A DNA stretch of 64,000 bases from Roseihalotalea indica (GCF_022458895.1 NZ_JAINFL010000011.1:154947-218946); one strand, 5' to 3'. Numbered from the stretch's first letter, positions 9,108 to 17,177 are shown. Made by a program: numbers and translations. Notes: a model not told the origin generated them from the sequence alone.

Positions 9108-10214
9108 ATGACTAACCTGACAACAAGTATAGTATTATTTGCTATTCTAATCGCTCCGCTTTGGGTTTCAGCTCAGAATCAATACCATAGTGATGAATTG
9201 AAGCCTATTGCTTCCTTCGGCCAAAGCATGGCGATTGGTTTAAGTGTGTCGTCTGACAACCGGGTGTTTGTGGCCTTTCCTAATCATGATGGCGGCGGAG
9301 AGTTTACCCTTACCGAAGTGATAGACGGGAAAATTGCTCCGTACCCGAACGAGGAATGGAACACCGAAGGAGACTACGGTACTCATTTTCTAAGGGTACA
9401 AGACCTGTACGTAGACACGGATGATTATTTATGGGTTTTAGACTCTAAACCAGCATCTCAGGGTTCTATCTTTGGCGATTCGGGAGAAAAGCAGCAGGGA
9501 CAGTTTAAGCTGGTAAAAATCAATACCCAAACGGATAAGGTTGAAGAAATCTACACTTTTGATGATCTGGACAAAACATCGTCCGGCCTGAATGATGTAC
9601 GGGTGGATACTGAAAAGCAACTGGCTTACCTCTCTGACCCGGGGCAAGCCGCTATCGTAATACTAGACCTAACCACTGGCAAAACCCGCAAGGCCCTGGA
9701 AAAAACCGACTTTACATTGGCTGACGATGAGGTGTTGCTTACCTACCATGGCCATGAAATGTGGAATAAGCAGGGGAAACCTTTTTCTTCCAACGTGAAT
9801 GGTATTGCGCTAACCAAAGACAATAAGTATCTGTACTTTAAGCCGATCAACCAGTTACATCTGTTTAGAATAGAGACTGAGTACCTGGCCAATGCATCCC
9901 TCTCAGCTGAGGAGTTGAAAAGTAAGGTGAAAGATATGGGGGAGGTAGGTCCCACGCATGGCTTGGAAGCCGATGCTAAGGGAAACATTTACCTGTCTAC
10001 CTCCACTGACTTTGCTATGAAGTACATTTCGCCCGATGGAAAGCTGCACACGCTGGTACAAGACTCCCGCCTTCTCTGGCCCGATTCACTGGGCATTGGC
10101 TCCGATGGTTTTCTGTATTTCACCTGTGCCCAGCTACAGCGGTTACCCCAGTGGAATGATGGCGAAGACCGCACAGAATACCCTTACACTGCCTATAAAG
10201 TTAAACTTCCTTAA
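9108..10214 (+). CDS. Yellow / major-royal-jelly-protein family beta-propeller
   Basis: A 368-residue exported protein with a signal peptide (1-22, ending V-S-A-Q). The sequence follows the MRJP/Yellow family pattern, including F-V-A-F-P-N-H-D-G near residue 54, D-V-R-V-D in the middle, the G-I-A-L-T-x-D-x-K-Y-L-Y-F-K-P-I strand, and G-L-E-A-D-x-K-G-N-I-Y-L-S in a late blade. Bacterial members are six-bladed propellers related to SMP-30/gluconolactonases, with mostly unknown substrates; lactone hydrolysis or sugar-acid binding is a reasonable guess only. It is followed 82 bp later by a sulfatase in the same direction, so the two could be cotranscribed. Confidence 0.85.
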   Translation: MTNLTTSIVLFAILIAPLWVSAQNQYHSDELKPIASFGQSMAIGLSVSSDNRVFVAFPNHDGGGEFTLTEVIDGKIAPYPNEEWNTEGDYGTHFLRVQDLYVDTDDYLWVLDSKPASQGSIFGDSGEKQQGQFKLVKINTQTDKVEEIYTFDDLDKTSSGLNDVRVDTEKQLAYLSDPGQAAIVILDLTTGKTRKALEKTDFTLADDEVLLTYHGHEMWNKQGKPFSSNVNGIALTKDNKYLYFKPINQLHLFRIETEYLANASLSAEELKSKVKDMGEVGPTHGLEADAKGNIYLSTSTDFAMKYISPDGKLHTLVQDSRLLWPDSLGIGSDGFLYFTCAQLQRLPQWNDGEDRTEYPYTAYKVKLP

Positions 10215-10296
10215 TATTTTGCGGACAGGTATTTATCAAGCACTTGGTATTGAGAAACCAACCCAATTGGTTTAACTAGGCATTCAATTTTACTGT

Positions 10297-12162
10297 ATGA
10301 AGCGTCATTTCCGTCTATCGTTTGTCATTTTCAGTTTTCTTTTCCTTGCAACCCACATGTATCCGCTGTTAGCGCAGCAAGCTCGCCCCAATATCATCAT
10401 CTTCATCAGTGATGATCAGAGTCAGATGGATGTAGGATGTTACGGGAACCCGGATGTAAAAACCCCTTTTATGGATAAACTGGCCGCTGAGGGTATGCGC
10501 TTCACGGCGGCCTATGCTGCCACGCCCATGTGTGCTCCTTCCCGAAGCAACATGTTTACCGGGCTATATCCCTTTAGAAACGGTTCTCAAATGAATCATT
10601 TTGCAGTACAGCCCGGCACCAAAATGTTACCTGATTATCTGAAAAGCTTAGGCTACCGGGTAGTTATTGCCGGTAAAGTAGATGTATACCCTCAACCGGA
10701 CTTTGAGCATATTGGCGAGTATTTCGGTAAATATTTTCCTATCAGCAACCGAGATGATCCGCGCCACGTGAGTACGCAGTTTATCAAGGATAACTTTAAC
10801 AATAATGCCGAGCAGCCCATTTGTTTGATTGTTTCTACCTGGCTGCCTCATGTGCCCTGGGTAGAGAACGAAATGTTTGACCCGGCCACCCTTACCCTGC
10901 CCGACTACCTGGTAGACACCGAAGCTACCCGACAGGCAGTGGCCGCGTACTATCAAAGCATCTCAGCCGCCGACCATATGTTGGGCGAAGTGATGCAGGC
11001 ATTGGATGATACGGGGCAGCAGGATAATACGGTTTTCATGTTCTTCTCAGATCAAGGCCCTCAATTTCCCTCTGCCAAATGGACCACCTACCGGCAGGGG
11101 CTCAACATTCCGTTCATCGTTCGCTGGCCGGAAAAGATCAAAAAAGGTAGTGTGTCAGAAGCACTTATTTCCTTAACTGACCTGACCCCTACATTGATTG
11201 ATCTGGCCGGAGGGCAGGCAGCACCCAATTTAGACGGCCATAGTTTTAAAGAGGTGTTGCTGGGCAACAAACAGGAGCACCGCGACTATGCTTTTGCCGA
11301 AACATCGGTAGAACCCCATTATTGGTACAACTATGTTCCTTCCCGCACCATCATCACCAAACAAGGACTGCATTACATCAAAAACTACTTTCCCGGCGTG
11401 CGCTTCATTACTCATATTGACAAGGTAGAGCAAGATCATTTTTATTTTGATTCCTGGGTAGAGAAAGCAGCGCATGATCAAACAGCGCAAGAACTGCTAC
11501 ACCGGTATAGCTACCGCCCCCCGGAAGAACTCTATGACATCAGCAATGACCCGGGGGAATTTAATAACCTGGTGAAAGAAGCAGCCTATGCCCAGGATCT
11601 TACGGATCTACAGCAACTCCTCAGCCATGCGTTAGAGCAACAAGGCGAAACCGAAGCCATGATTCTACACGGTAGCCTGCCTACCTTTTTTGATCGCTCC
11701 TATCAGGTTGAGCAACATATAAGCGTTAGCGATCAGTCGTTTGACAGAACCAAGTGGAATCCCGACACCTTGTTTATTTCAGCCTATGTAGAGGGTATTG
11801 AGCAAAATGGTATCCTGTGTGACTATTTCGGGCGGTTTCACCTTTTCACCCATGACGATAAAATTGGCATTGCCCTAGAAGATAGTCAACGATACGAAAG
11901 CAGGCCATTGTCCGAGCCTCAGGGACATTTGCTAGTAAAATTAACCCAGGCGGGCAGGCTGACGATACACTATAACAATCAGGAAATTCTGTCGTCTCAG
12001 CTTGAAAAAGACTACACAAAAATTCAACCGGGTTATTTTTCCTGTGGCCTGATACGGGATAAGGTTCTTCCGGAAGGCCAGCCCAATGTATTTGAAGGTA
12101 AAATTCACAATCTCAGAGTCAGTATTAACACGATGTCAAGAAACCCAATGCCCCGGCAATGA
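10297..12162 (+). CDS. Sulfatase (formylglycine-dependent, family S1)
   Basis: A 621-residue exported sulfatase. Signal peptide 1-27; the metal-binding pair D39-D40 follows in F-I-S-D-D-Q-S. The formylglycine motif C-x-P-S-R is C79-A-P-S-R. Further active-site segments are A-G-K-V-D, F-F-S-D-Q-G-P (second Asp/Gln metal-site strand) and W-P-E-K-I-K-K-G. The sulfatase domain ends near 450; the remaining ~150 residues make an extra beta-rich C-terminal domain, so the protein is longer than the usual ~500. Maturation needs a formylglycine-generating enzyme (anSME or FGE), which is not in the window. The order of residues is nearest to glycan N- or O-sulfatases; no specific sulfate ester can be named. 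Confidence 0.92.
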   Translation: MKRHFRLSFVIFSFLFLATHMYPLLAQQARPNIIIFISDDQSQMDVGCYGNPDVKTPFMDKLAAEGMRFTAAYAATPMCAPSRSNMFTGLYPFRNGSQMNHFAVQPGTKMLPDYLKSLGYRVVIAGKVDVYPQPDFEHIGEYFGKYFPISNRDDPRHVSTQFIKDNFNNNAEQPICLIVSTWLPHVPWVENEMFDPATLTLPDYLVDTEATRQAVAAYYQSISAADHMLGEVMQALDDTGQQDNTVFMFFSDQGPQFPSAKWTTYRQGLNIPFIVRWPEKIKKGSVSEALISLTDLTPTLIDLAGGQAAPNLDGHSFKEVLLGNKQEHRDYAFAETSVEPHYWYNYVPSRTIITKQGLHYIKNYFPGVRFITHIDKVEQDHFYFDSWVEKAAHDQTAQELLHRYSYRPPEELYDISNDPGEFNNLVKEAAYAQDLTDLQQLLSHALEQQGETEAMILHGSLPTFFDRSYQVEQHISVSDQSFDRTKWNPDTLFISAYVEGIEQNGILCDYFGRFHLFTHDDKIGIALEDSQRYESRPLSEPQGHLLVKLTQAGRLTIHYNNQEILSSQLEKDYTKIQPGYFSCGLIRDKVLPEGQPNVFEGKIHNLRVSINTMSRNPMPRQ

Positions 12163-12171
12163 CGCTACATT

Positions 12172-12243
12172 GGCATAACACGCAACCTAGCGCAGCTTTG
12201 CTAGGCTGACAGCTGGGGCAGTCCCGCTGCAAAATGTCAGGGA
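12172..12243 (-). repeat. attC-like site closing cassette 1
   Basis: Minus-strand reading: begins TCCCTGAC (its TGA is the stop codon of the gene at 12237-12821), continues ACATTTTGCAGC, contains a hairpin CCTAGC-aaagctgc-GCTAGG, and ends with GTTATGCC at 12172-12179. It shares ACATTTTGCAGC and the CCTAGC hairpin with the site at 15403-15535. Confidence 0.55.
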
Positions 12244-12821
12244 CCGTATTTTTTTATTCTCCAAATTAGTACTATCACGAAGGTCAGCGTCAGAAAATTC
12301 GAAAAATAATTCCCAAATTCTATCCAACAGTACTTTTTTATTGCACTTTCTATTTCCTTGTTTGCTTCGGCAAAGTTTTGTTTATCAATTTTAATTGTTG
12401 ACGCCCTGTCCCAGGTCATTTGCACAGTTGTTGAGTACCAGTTTCCGTCAAATTTTGTTCCTATCATTAATCCATTCGCAACACTGCTTTCAAGATCAAA
12501 ATATTGTTTTTTCTCATGTCCAATTACAAATTCTTTCCAAAATACTTTCGTCTCACCTTTAAAGTCTCCAAGGTAGTAAAGAGTCGAATAAGTTGAATTA
12601 GTTTCAATTATTAAGTCAGTCGGTGTGGAAGGAATTGCATGGGGAACGGTAAACAATAGTTTCAATAGTCCAAATCCAAGAAAACCAAGAATTCCAAGTC
12701 CGTAAAGTAGTCTTTGGTGCATTTTTCTTTTTGGCCATATTGACATGAAGACAAGTCCGATTAAGATTATGTCAACTGCAATAACGAATGGAAGCATAAA
12801 TCCTAAAAATTGGTAAACCAT
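12237..12821 (-). CDS. Membrane-anchored hypothetical protein (cassette gene 1)
   Basis: The 194-residue product starts at the ATG at 12821. A longer reading from 12965 would run through the attC-like region upstream and has no coding character there. Two N-terminal transmembrane helices lie at about residues 3-27 and 36-58, followed by a soluble domain of ~110 residues rich in Trp/Tyr (K-V-F-W-K-E-F-V-I-G, G-N-W-Y-S-T-T-V-Q-M-T-W) and a C-terminal transmembrane helix (about 170-190). No family is recognised. It is the only gene of its cassette and has AT-rich codons, unlike the sulfatase beside it. Its role is unknown; many cassette genes encode such small membrane or secreted proteins. Confidence 0.6.
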   Translation of the reverse strand: MVYQFLGFMLPFVIAVDIILIGLVFMSIWPKRKMHQRLLYGLGILGFLGFGLLKLLFTVPHAIPSTPTDLIIETNSTYSTLYYLGDFKGETKVFWKEFVIGHEKKQYFDLESSVANGLMIGTKFDGNWYSTTVQMTWDRASTIKIDKQNFAEANKEIESAIKKYCWIEFGNYFSNFLTLTFVIVLIWRIKKYGP

Positions 12822-12843
12822 GTTTATTGTCTTCTTTTCAATC

Positions 12844-12965
12844 TCCCCTGACGATCTTACGTATGGCCCGTTGCAGGGAATGCGGTAGAATTTTTCGCTG
12901 TACCCAAAAGATAGTGAATTGCAATGAATTCCGACTAAAGAGTTCAGCCGCCATGAGCTATACAT
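12844..12965 (-). repeat. Cassette boundary upstream of cassette gene 1 (attC-like)
   Basis: On the minus strand the segment ends with GTCAGGGGA at 12844-12852, the complement of TCCCTGAC that closes cassette 1. It also contains GCAACGGGCCATACGTAAG, which resembles the inner part of the other sites. The distal arm is not clearly defined, so the outer limit is approximate. Confidence 0.4.
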
Positions 12966-13052
12966 ATTATTATCTGCTGTTTTCTGTATTACTTACTGGC
13001 TTTTTGATATTCAAAATTCGGTTTTTACCAGAATTTTTCAATAGCATTTGAA

Positions 13053-13102
13053 TAACATGTTAGAAATAGTTAACATTATGTTAGAAATAAATAACATAGT
13101 TA
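13053..13102 (+). promoter_or_regulatory. Three inverted-repeat operators and a 21-bp tandem repeat before the first membrane/XRE module
   Basis: TAACATGTTA (13053-13062, perfect palindrome), TAACA-TTA-TGTTA (13071-13083) and TAAC-ATA-GTTA (13092-13102) lie in a row, within two 21-bp direct repeats ATGTTAGAAATA (13057-13077 and 13078-13098). They directly precede the ATG at 13102. Autoregulation by the XRE protein encoded at 13511-13702 is the natural inference. Confidence 0.6.
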
Positions 13103-13527
13103 TGAAAGCAAGAAATTTAGCCATAGCAAAGTTTTCCGTGGCAGCCTTTATTCTGGGTTTAATGGGCTTTTGGATATTCAAGACAACAAAGCCATTTAAT
13201 GAATTCGCTTACGGAGTCATTGGAGTCATGCTGCTTGTCGTCGGATTCGTGATCTATTCTGGTATTCAGGCCTTCAAGGATGCCAAATCAGGTCTAAACC
13301 CAGTGGATGAACTATCGAGAAAGATAACTCAAAAAGCGGCTGCCACCGCCTTCCATATTTCGATTTATATGTGGCTTGTCGGTTTGTTTATACTGGATAT
13401 ATTTCCGGTTGATTCGGTAAATAAAGCCAAATTCGTCATAGCAATCGGCATGATGGGTATGACCCTCATTTTTCTTTTTATTCGCTTGTACCTTTCTAGA
13501 GTAGGAATAGATGATAACAAGGATTAA
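13102..13527 (+). CDS. Four-helix membrane protein, partner of XRE regulator (DUF2178-like)
   Basis: Chosen start 13102 gives 141 residues. The upstream in-frame ATG at 13057 and the non-ATG start at 13048 would translate the operator repeats, so they are less likely. Four hydrophobic helices are seen at about 12-30, 36-54, 80-98 and 107-126, with a cytoplasmic loop [13 protein letters not shown] between helices 2 and 3. The D-E-x-x-R-K-I loop recalls DUF2178-type proteins that are encoded beside small HTH regulators. The gene overlaps the XRE gene by 17 bp, so the two are translationally coupled. A role in sensing at the membrane or in holding the regulator is a guess; nothing enzymatic is visible. 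Confidence 0.7.
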   Translation: MKARNLAIAKFSVAAFILGLMGFWIFKTTKPFNEFAYGVIGVMLLVVGFVIYSGIQAFKDAKSGLNPVDELSRKITQKAAATAFHISIYMWLVGLFILDIFPVDSVNKAKFVIAIGMMGMTLIFLFIRLYLSRVGIDDNKD

Positions 13528-13702
13528 GGAACTCCGTGCCAGAGAGAATTTGACACAGATTGATCTTGCTCAAAAAGTTGGTGTGCGCAGAGAAACAATT
13601 GTTTTTCTTGAGAGGGGAAAGTACAACCCATCCCTTAAATTGGCGCATGATATTTCCAAGGTATTTAAAATGAGAATTGAAGAGGTCTTTATTCTGGAAT
13701 AA
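13511..13702 (+). CDS. Small XRE/Cro-type transcriptional regulator
   Basis: A 63-residue protein that is essentially one helix-turn-helix domain: [20 protein letters not shown] leads into the recognition helix [18 protein letters not shown], the standard pattern of the YozG-like short regulators. There is no effector domain. The ATG lies inside the end of the membrane-protein gene, and the same arrangement recurs 0.8 kb downstream with a paralogue. It probably binds the TAACA palindromes upstream of the pair. Confidence 0.88.
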   Translation: MITRIKELRARENLTQIDLAQKVGVRRETIVFLERGKYNPSLKLAHDISKVFKMRIEEVFILE

Positions 13703-13879
13703 TTAGAATGCAAAACCGTAGACTTCTAATTACATAATGACCGGATATGGCATGTACCTTTGGACTATTTCATACAGCTGTCCTTGGTTGCCCCTCTCTG
13801 ATGTAGGAGGTGGAATTGATATGGTGAATTCTTCTAATCTTCACTCCTTGTTACAAATATTTTGACAAGCATTATAGAC

Positions 13880-13948
13880 TTTATGTAAATAAAACTTGAC
13901 ATTCAGGAAATTTTATTTCATGTTTATGTAAATAAAACTTTACATAAA
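13880..13948 (+). promoter_or_regulatory. Operator repeats before the second membrane/XRE module
   Basis: A perfect 10-bp inverted repeat TTTATGTAAA-taaaac-TTTACATAAA occupies 13923-13948. A second, imperfect copy of the same unit (TTTATGTAAA-taaaac-TTGACAT) lies at 13880-13902, 43 bp upstream. The gene starts at 13967. This is the expected shape of a dimer-binding operator for the XRE protein encoded at 14377, and it differs in sequence from the operators of the first module. Confidence 0.65.
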
Positions 13949-13966
13949 GTCAAACTTACTATACTT

Positions 13967-14380
13967 ATGAACGCAAAACTAAATGAGTGGGAAGTCACCA
14001 CCAAAAAGAATGTCAGGCACTTAGCCTTTTGGACTGGGAGTTGGTTGCTTACCGTAGCCATAGCTACTTTTGGCCCGAAATTTATATGGAATTCCGATTC
14101 CATCATTACCATCCTGATCATATTGATCAGCACCATCATTGGCATTGGTATGATACTCATGAACAGGAAGTATATCAATGGATTAGACGAAATGCAAAGA
14201 AAAATTAATACGGATGCGATGGCCATTGCACTGGGTGTTGGCGTGGTGGGTGGTATAAGTTATTCCATGTTAGATATAGCCGATATCATATCATTCAATG
14301 CGGAAATAGGTCATTTAATCATCCTCATTGGGGTAACTTATGTTATTGGAGTTTTTGTGGGTAATATTAGGTACAAATGA
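13967..14380 (+). CDS. Four-helix membrane protein, partner of second XRE regulator (DUF2178-like)
   Basis: A 137-residue protein with four hydrophobic segments (about 20-37, 45-63, 84-103, 112-131) and a cytoplasmic loop G-L-D-E-M-Q-R-K-I-N-T-D-A between helices 2 and 3. That loop is the counterpart of D-E-L-S-R-K-I in the gene at 13102, although the rest has little identity, so the two are related modules rather than a fresh duplication. The stop overlaps the start of the XRE gene (ATGA). No family with known activity is recognised. The AT-rich codon use matches the surrounding island. Confidence 0.72.
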   Translation: MNAKLNEWEVTTKKNVRHLAFWTGSWLLTVAIATFGPKFIWNSDSIITILIILISTIIGIGMILMNRKYINGLDEMQRKINTDAMAIALGVGVVGGISYSMLDIADIISFNAEIGHLIILIGVTYVIGVFVGNIRYK

Positions 14381-14568
14381 AAAATCGGATCAAAGTACTT
14401 CGGGCAGAACGTAACATGACCCAGGCCGAACTGGCGGATGAAGTTCAGGTCTCTCGACAAACGATCAACGCGATTGAAAAAGAGAAATTTGATCCTAGTT
14501 TACCGCTTGCTTTCAAGATTTCCAGATTATTTCAAGTATCCATCGAAGATATTTTTCAGGATGATTAA
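14377..14568 (+). CDS. Small XRE/Cro-type transcriptional regulator (second module)
   Basis: A 63-residue single HTH domain: L-R-A-E-R-N-M-T-Q-A-E-L-A-D-E-V-Q-V-S-R-Q-T-I-N followed by A-I-E-K-E-K-F-D-P-S-L-P-L. It aligns along its full length with the product of 13511-13702 (same N-P-S-L/D-P-S-L turn and final I-E-D-I-F/I-E-E-V-F). It overlaps the upstream membrane-protein gene by 4 bp, giving a two-gene unit. The likely target is the 13880-13948 operator region. Confidence 0.88.
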   Translation: MKNRIKVLRAERNMTQAELADEVQVSRQTINAIEKEKFDPSLPLAFKISRLFQVSIEDIFQDD

Positions 14569-14757
14569 ATAGCTCGAAACGAGTTGTTGTCTCCTGGAAG
14601 ACACAAATAACATTAGTACGCCTAATAATTTTACTCTTGTAGGGAGGTCTGAAAGTTTTGGGAATACAACGCTGGTTGAAATTTCATGTGAACACATCCA
14701 ACGACAACTAAAATAGTATAATTCGCCCACTATCTTCAGATGGTAGGATTGTCGTAT
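14569..14757. other. Spacer between plus-strand modules and cassette 2
   Basis: No gene seen. It contains small dyads GCTCG-AAA-CGAG just after the XRE stop and a distant inverted pair ACGACAA (14701-14707) / TTGTCGT (14749-14755), the latter adjoining the attC-like site at 14758. These may mark the seam where the plus-strand modules join the cassette series. Confidence 0.4.
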
Positions 14758-14890
14758 GCACCACAATGCCTAGGACAGCCGTCGCTCGGCTTATTGGCTA
14801 TTTTACTTTCAATTATCAATATCTTTACATGGAGAGATTAGCTTCCGAATGCGTTGCAAACAGGGCTGACCGCTGCATGATGTTGTGTGC
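14758..14890 (-). repeat. attC-like site closing cassette 2 (133 bp)
   Basis: Minus-strand reading runs from GCACACAACATCATGCAGCGG to GGCATTGTGGTGC; the two ends pair as TGCACACAAC…GTCAGCC with GGCTGTCC…TTGTGGTGCA. The interior contains TTGATAATTGAAAGTAAAA then GCCAATAAGCCG, nearly the same as in the sites at 15403 and 16605. Confidence 0.6.
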
Positions 14891-14896
14891 AGTTTT

Positions 14897-15391
14897 TTAT
14901 CTTCTTATTCTCGCCTCTTCTGGAATATTAATAATTCCTGATCCGTCCACTAGCCATTTTCCGTCTGATTCTTTTATTTTCATAGTCAGTTGGAAAGTTT
15001 CCCACTCAATTCCTTGTACAATCAGAAATTCAGAGTCAGTGTCCTGTTGATGTAATTCAAATCCTTTCTCAGGATAATCTTGGGCATCTAAAATTGGATC
15101 AAATCCTAATCCAAGCTCTGGATCTTGTATCTTTGCCTCTGTGATAATGCGTTCAAGTTCAGATTTAAAGTTGTCAGTTACGGTCTTCTGTGATTTAACC
15201 CATTCAACCAAAGTCAGTTCTGAACTGCCGTCATCGATGAATTTTATGTAATCGTTGATAAACACAAGGGCAATCTCAGGACTTGGTGATGCAATGACCC
15301 GATTTGCTATATCTTCTCGACTGTCTGTTATCGAGGTTTGAAAACCAATTGATACAAGTCCAAATATAATTGTCAATAATCTCAAATTCAT
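14897..15391 (-). CDS. Exported hypothetical protein (cassette gene 2)
   Basis: Start taken at the ATG at 15391, which opens a signal peptide (MNLRLLTIIFGLVSIGFQ); the ATG at 15418 would add nine residues before it. The 164-residue product has one mature domain of about 140 residues containing F-I-N-D-Y-I-K-F-I-D-D-G, W-V-K-S-Q-K-T-V-T-D-N-F-K and G-K-W-L-V-D-G-S-G at the end. The layout recalls DUF3828-type periplasmic proteins (long helix, then a twisted sheet with a K-W-x-V-D strand), but that is a weak resemblance. It is the sole gene of its cassette; the function is unknown. Confidence 0.6.
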   Translation of the reverse strand: MNLRLLTIIFGLVSIGFQTSITDSREDIANRVIASPSPEIALVFINDYIKFIDDGSSELTLVEWVKSQKTVTDNFKSELERIITEAKIQDPELGLGFDPILDAQDYPEKGFELHQQDTDSEFLIVQGIEWETFQLTMKIKESDGKWLVDGSGIINIPEEARIRR

Positions 15392-15402
15392 CTTTTTAAA
15401 TA

Positions 15403-15535
15403 GCACACCAACGACCATTGCGAGCCGATGGCCGACTTGTTGGCGTTTTACTTTAGTTTATCATTTTACTTTCTTGGAGCAGCTGACGAGCTAGCTCAAC
15501 TTCGCTAGGCTAACGGCTGCAAAATGTTACCCACC
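15403..15535 (-). repeat. attC-like site closing cassette 3 (133 bp)
   Basis: Minus-strand reading: GGTGGGTAACATTTTGCAGC at the start (its TAA is the stop of the gene at 15527), hairpin CCTAGC-gaagttga-GCTAG, then GATAAACTAAAGTAAAACGCC, then CCAACAAGTCGGCCAT pairing with ATGGTCGTTGG, ending GTTGGTGTGC at 15403-15412. Confidence 0.6.
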
Positions 15536-16594
15536 ATTTTTACTTAATACTCTTATACGATTATCTCTCAAGACACCTATTTTCCCATCGTCAATTAAAT
15601 ATACAAAAGCATTCTTTTTTACTTTTTCCAATTTTACTATGCTAGTAAGCTCTAAATTTAATTCTGAGATCACCGTCCAGTTCTCTTCAAGAGAGAGATC
15701 TTTGGACAAATTCCCTTCTACTAATTCATCACCAGACACCCTATAAATCCTATTTTTATCAACATCTATTGTACCTGCATCAATGTTCCGTCCAGGTCTA
15801 TGGACATAATCTTTTTTACCTTCCTCATTTTTCACTTCAACCAGACTGGCATTAGACTGAAAAATTATCCTTGCAACTAGCGAATCAAATTCCAGAATTG
15901 GCCCCGCATCTGGAGAATGACCTGAACCACAAAACACAAAAATTTTATCTTTATCAGAGGCAATAGATTCAATAGGAAATAGCTCTATCTGGTAAGCATT
16001 GATTTTTGGCTCTAGATATCTATTTTCAATCGTACTAAACACCATCAAATCGCCACCCCATTCACCGTAATCAAATCCTAGCCAAATATTGTTTTCTTGG
16101 TCAACAGCCATAGCTTTTGGAGGAGACTTTAGATGGTTCACTCGTACCTGAGGATTTAGTGATTGATCAAATTCGTATGTTTTCTTGTTATCAAAATTGA
16201 TAATTTCTGATTCGGTAATCAGGTAAATTGAACTATCTGTGGTTCTGGCAATCATCAGAACGTCTTCTTTCACTACACCAATCTCAGCCCACTGATTAGT
16301 ATCTAAGTTGTAAGACTTTAATTCACCCTTTTTTTTAGCAATCATTAGATTGTTGTTGGGTAGAGTTATCAAAGTTGATATATCACCGTCTATTTTTCTA
16401 TACTCATTACCCTCTAAATCAATCAAAAGAAGATTATTTTCAGAATCAATGGCAGCTACATAATTTTGACAAATCACAAAATCTTTGAAGCTATCAGAAG
16501 TTGAATCATGCTGCTCAGTTTCGTTTGCATTGGGGAGACAACTTGACAACACAAGAAGTAGAATATAGTACATCAATTTAATCTCTAGCTTCAT
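15527..16594 (-). CDS. Lipoprotein with propeller-like repeats (cassette gene 3)
   Basis: A 355-residue protein with a lipoprotein signal (M-Y-Y-I-L-L-L-V-L-S-S-C). The mature part is built of short beta-strand repeats of the kind L-L-I-D-L-E-G-N-E, N-L-M-I-A-K-K-K-G-E-L, I-Y-L-I-T-E-S-E-I and I-W-L-G-F-D-Y-G-E, suggesting a seven-bladed propeller, but no family signature is strong enough to name it. The stop codon lies in the first arm of the attC-like site. At over 1 kb it is large for a cassette gene. It probably sits on the outer membrane; no catalytic motif was seen. Confidence 0.7.
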   Translation of the reverse strand: MKLEIKLMYYILLLVLSSCLPNANETEQHDSTSDSFKDFVICQNYVAAIDSENNLLLIDLEGNEYRKIDGDISTLITLPNNNLMIAKKKGELKSYNLDTNQWAEIGVVKEDVLMIARTTDSSIYLITESEIINFDNKKTYEFDQSLNPQVRVNHLKSPPKAMAVDQENNIWLGFDYGEWGGDLMVFSTIENRYLEPKINAYQIELFPIESIASDKDKIFVFCGSGHSPDAGPILEFDSLVARIIFQSNASLVEVKNEEGKKDYVHRPGRNIDAGTIDVDKNRIYRVSGDELVEGNLSKDLSLEENWTVISELNLELTSIVKLEKVKKNAFVYLIDDGKIGVLRDNRIRVLSKNGG

Positions 16595-16604
16595 TCAATT
16601 TTAT

Positions 16605-16738
16605 GGTGAGTAACGTAAGATGCACCAGCCGGGCCGGAGTTGTTGGCGTTTATCTTTCAATTATCAACTTTCGCGTTTGGAGCAATAAGCTTCAGAGTGA
16701 GTTTTAAAGAGGCATGGATGGTGCATAATGTTACCCAC
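16605..16738 (-). repeat. attC-like site closing cassette 4 (134 bp)
   Basis: Minus-strand reading starts GTGGGTAACATTATGCACCA and ends TGGTGCATCTTACGTTACTC followed by ACC; these two ends are complementary over about 23 positions with few mismatches. The interior has TTGATAATTGAAAGATAAAC and GCCAACAACTCCGGCC, homologous to the sites at 14758 and 15403. Confidence 0.65.
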
Positions 16739-16742
16739 ATTT

Positions 16743-17177
16743 TTATTCTCTGTAACAAATTAGTTTTATCCTGTCGTCATCGATATCAAGAGAAAATTGG
16801 CCAACGCTTTCAATTAGCTCCTTAATTTGATCTAAATTCTGTTCAAATTGAGCATCTCTGTCTATAACTTTTGGGAAGATTAAATACTCAATCTCTTTGA
16901 ATGTTAACCATCCTCCAAGTGAATTATGACCTTCAAATCCATTTTGCCAATAATCAAACCCAAATGTTGTGTCTTCTTCCAAGTACAATTCACCTCTTTG
17001 ATCCTTCTGTACTTTTTTGAATTCTATTTTTTTGATTTTATCAGCATCTTCAACAAGCCTATCTATCAAGCGTACCCATTTTGAGTTTGACATAAGATGC
17101 TCCGAAAATCTAGAAACAGCTTTCTCGATTTCTCGGTCGATTTGTTCATCGTATCTTTTCGCCTTTTTTGTTCTCAT
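16743..17177 (-). CDS. Small soluble hypothetical protein (cassette gene 4)
   Basis: A 144-residue protein without signal peptide or membrane segment. The first ~30 residues are a charged helix (R-Y-D-E-Q-I-D-R-E-I-E-K-A), followed by M-S-N-S-K-W-V-R-L-I-D-R-L and an acidic C-terminal half (S-L-D-I-D-D-D-R-I-K). The N-S-K-W-x-x-L-I segment and the following strands resemble DUF6678-type proteins, some of which behave like immunity proteins, but this is tentative. The start codon lies 7 bp after the cassette box GTTACCCAC, leaving almost no room for its own promoter; readthrough from upstream is likely needed. Confidence 0.6.
   Translation of the reverse strand: MRTKKAKRYDEQIDREIEKAVSRFSEHLMSNSKWVRLIDRLVEDADKIKKIEFKKVQKDQRGELYLEEDTTFGFDYWQNGFEGHNSLGGWLTFKEIEYLIFPKVIDRDAQFEQNLDQIKELIESVGQFSLDIDDDRIKLICYRE

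Noticed and set aside
12822..12965. N-terminal extension of cassette gene 1
   Set aside because: The 48 extra residues are encoded by the attC-like boundary; the ATG at 12821 directly precedes the first membrane helix.
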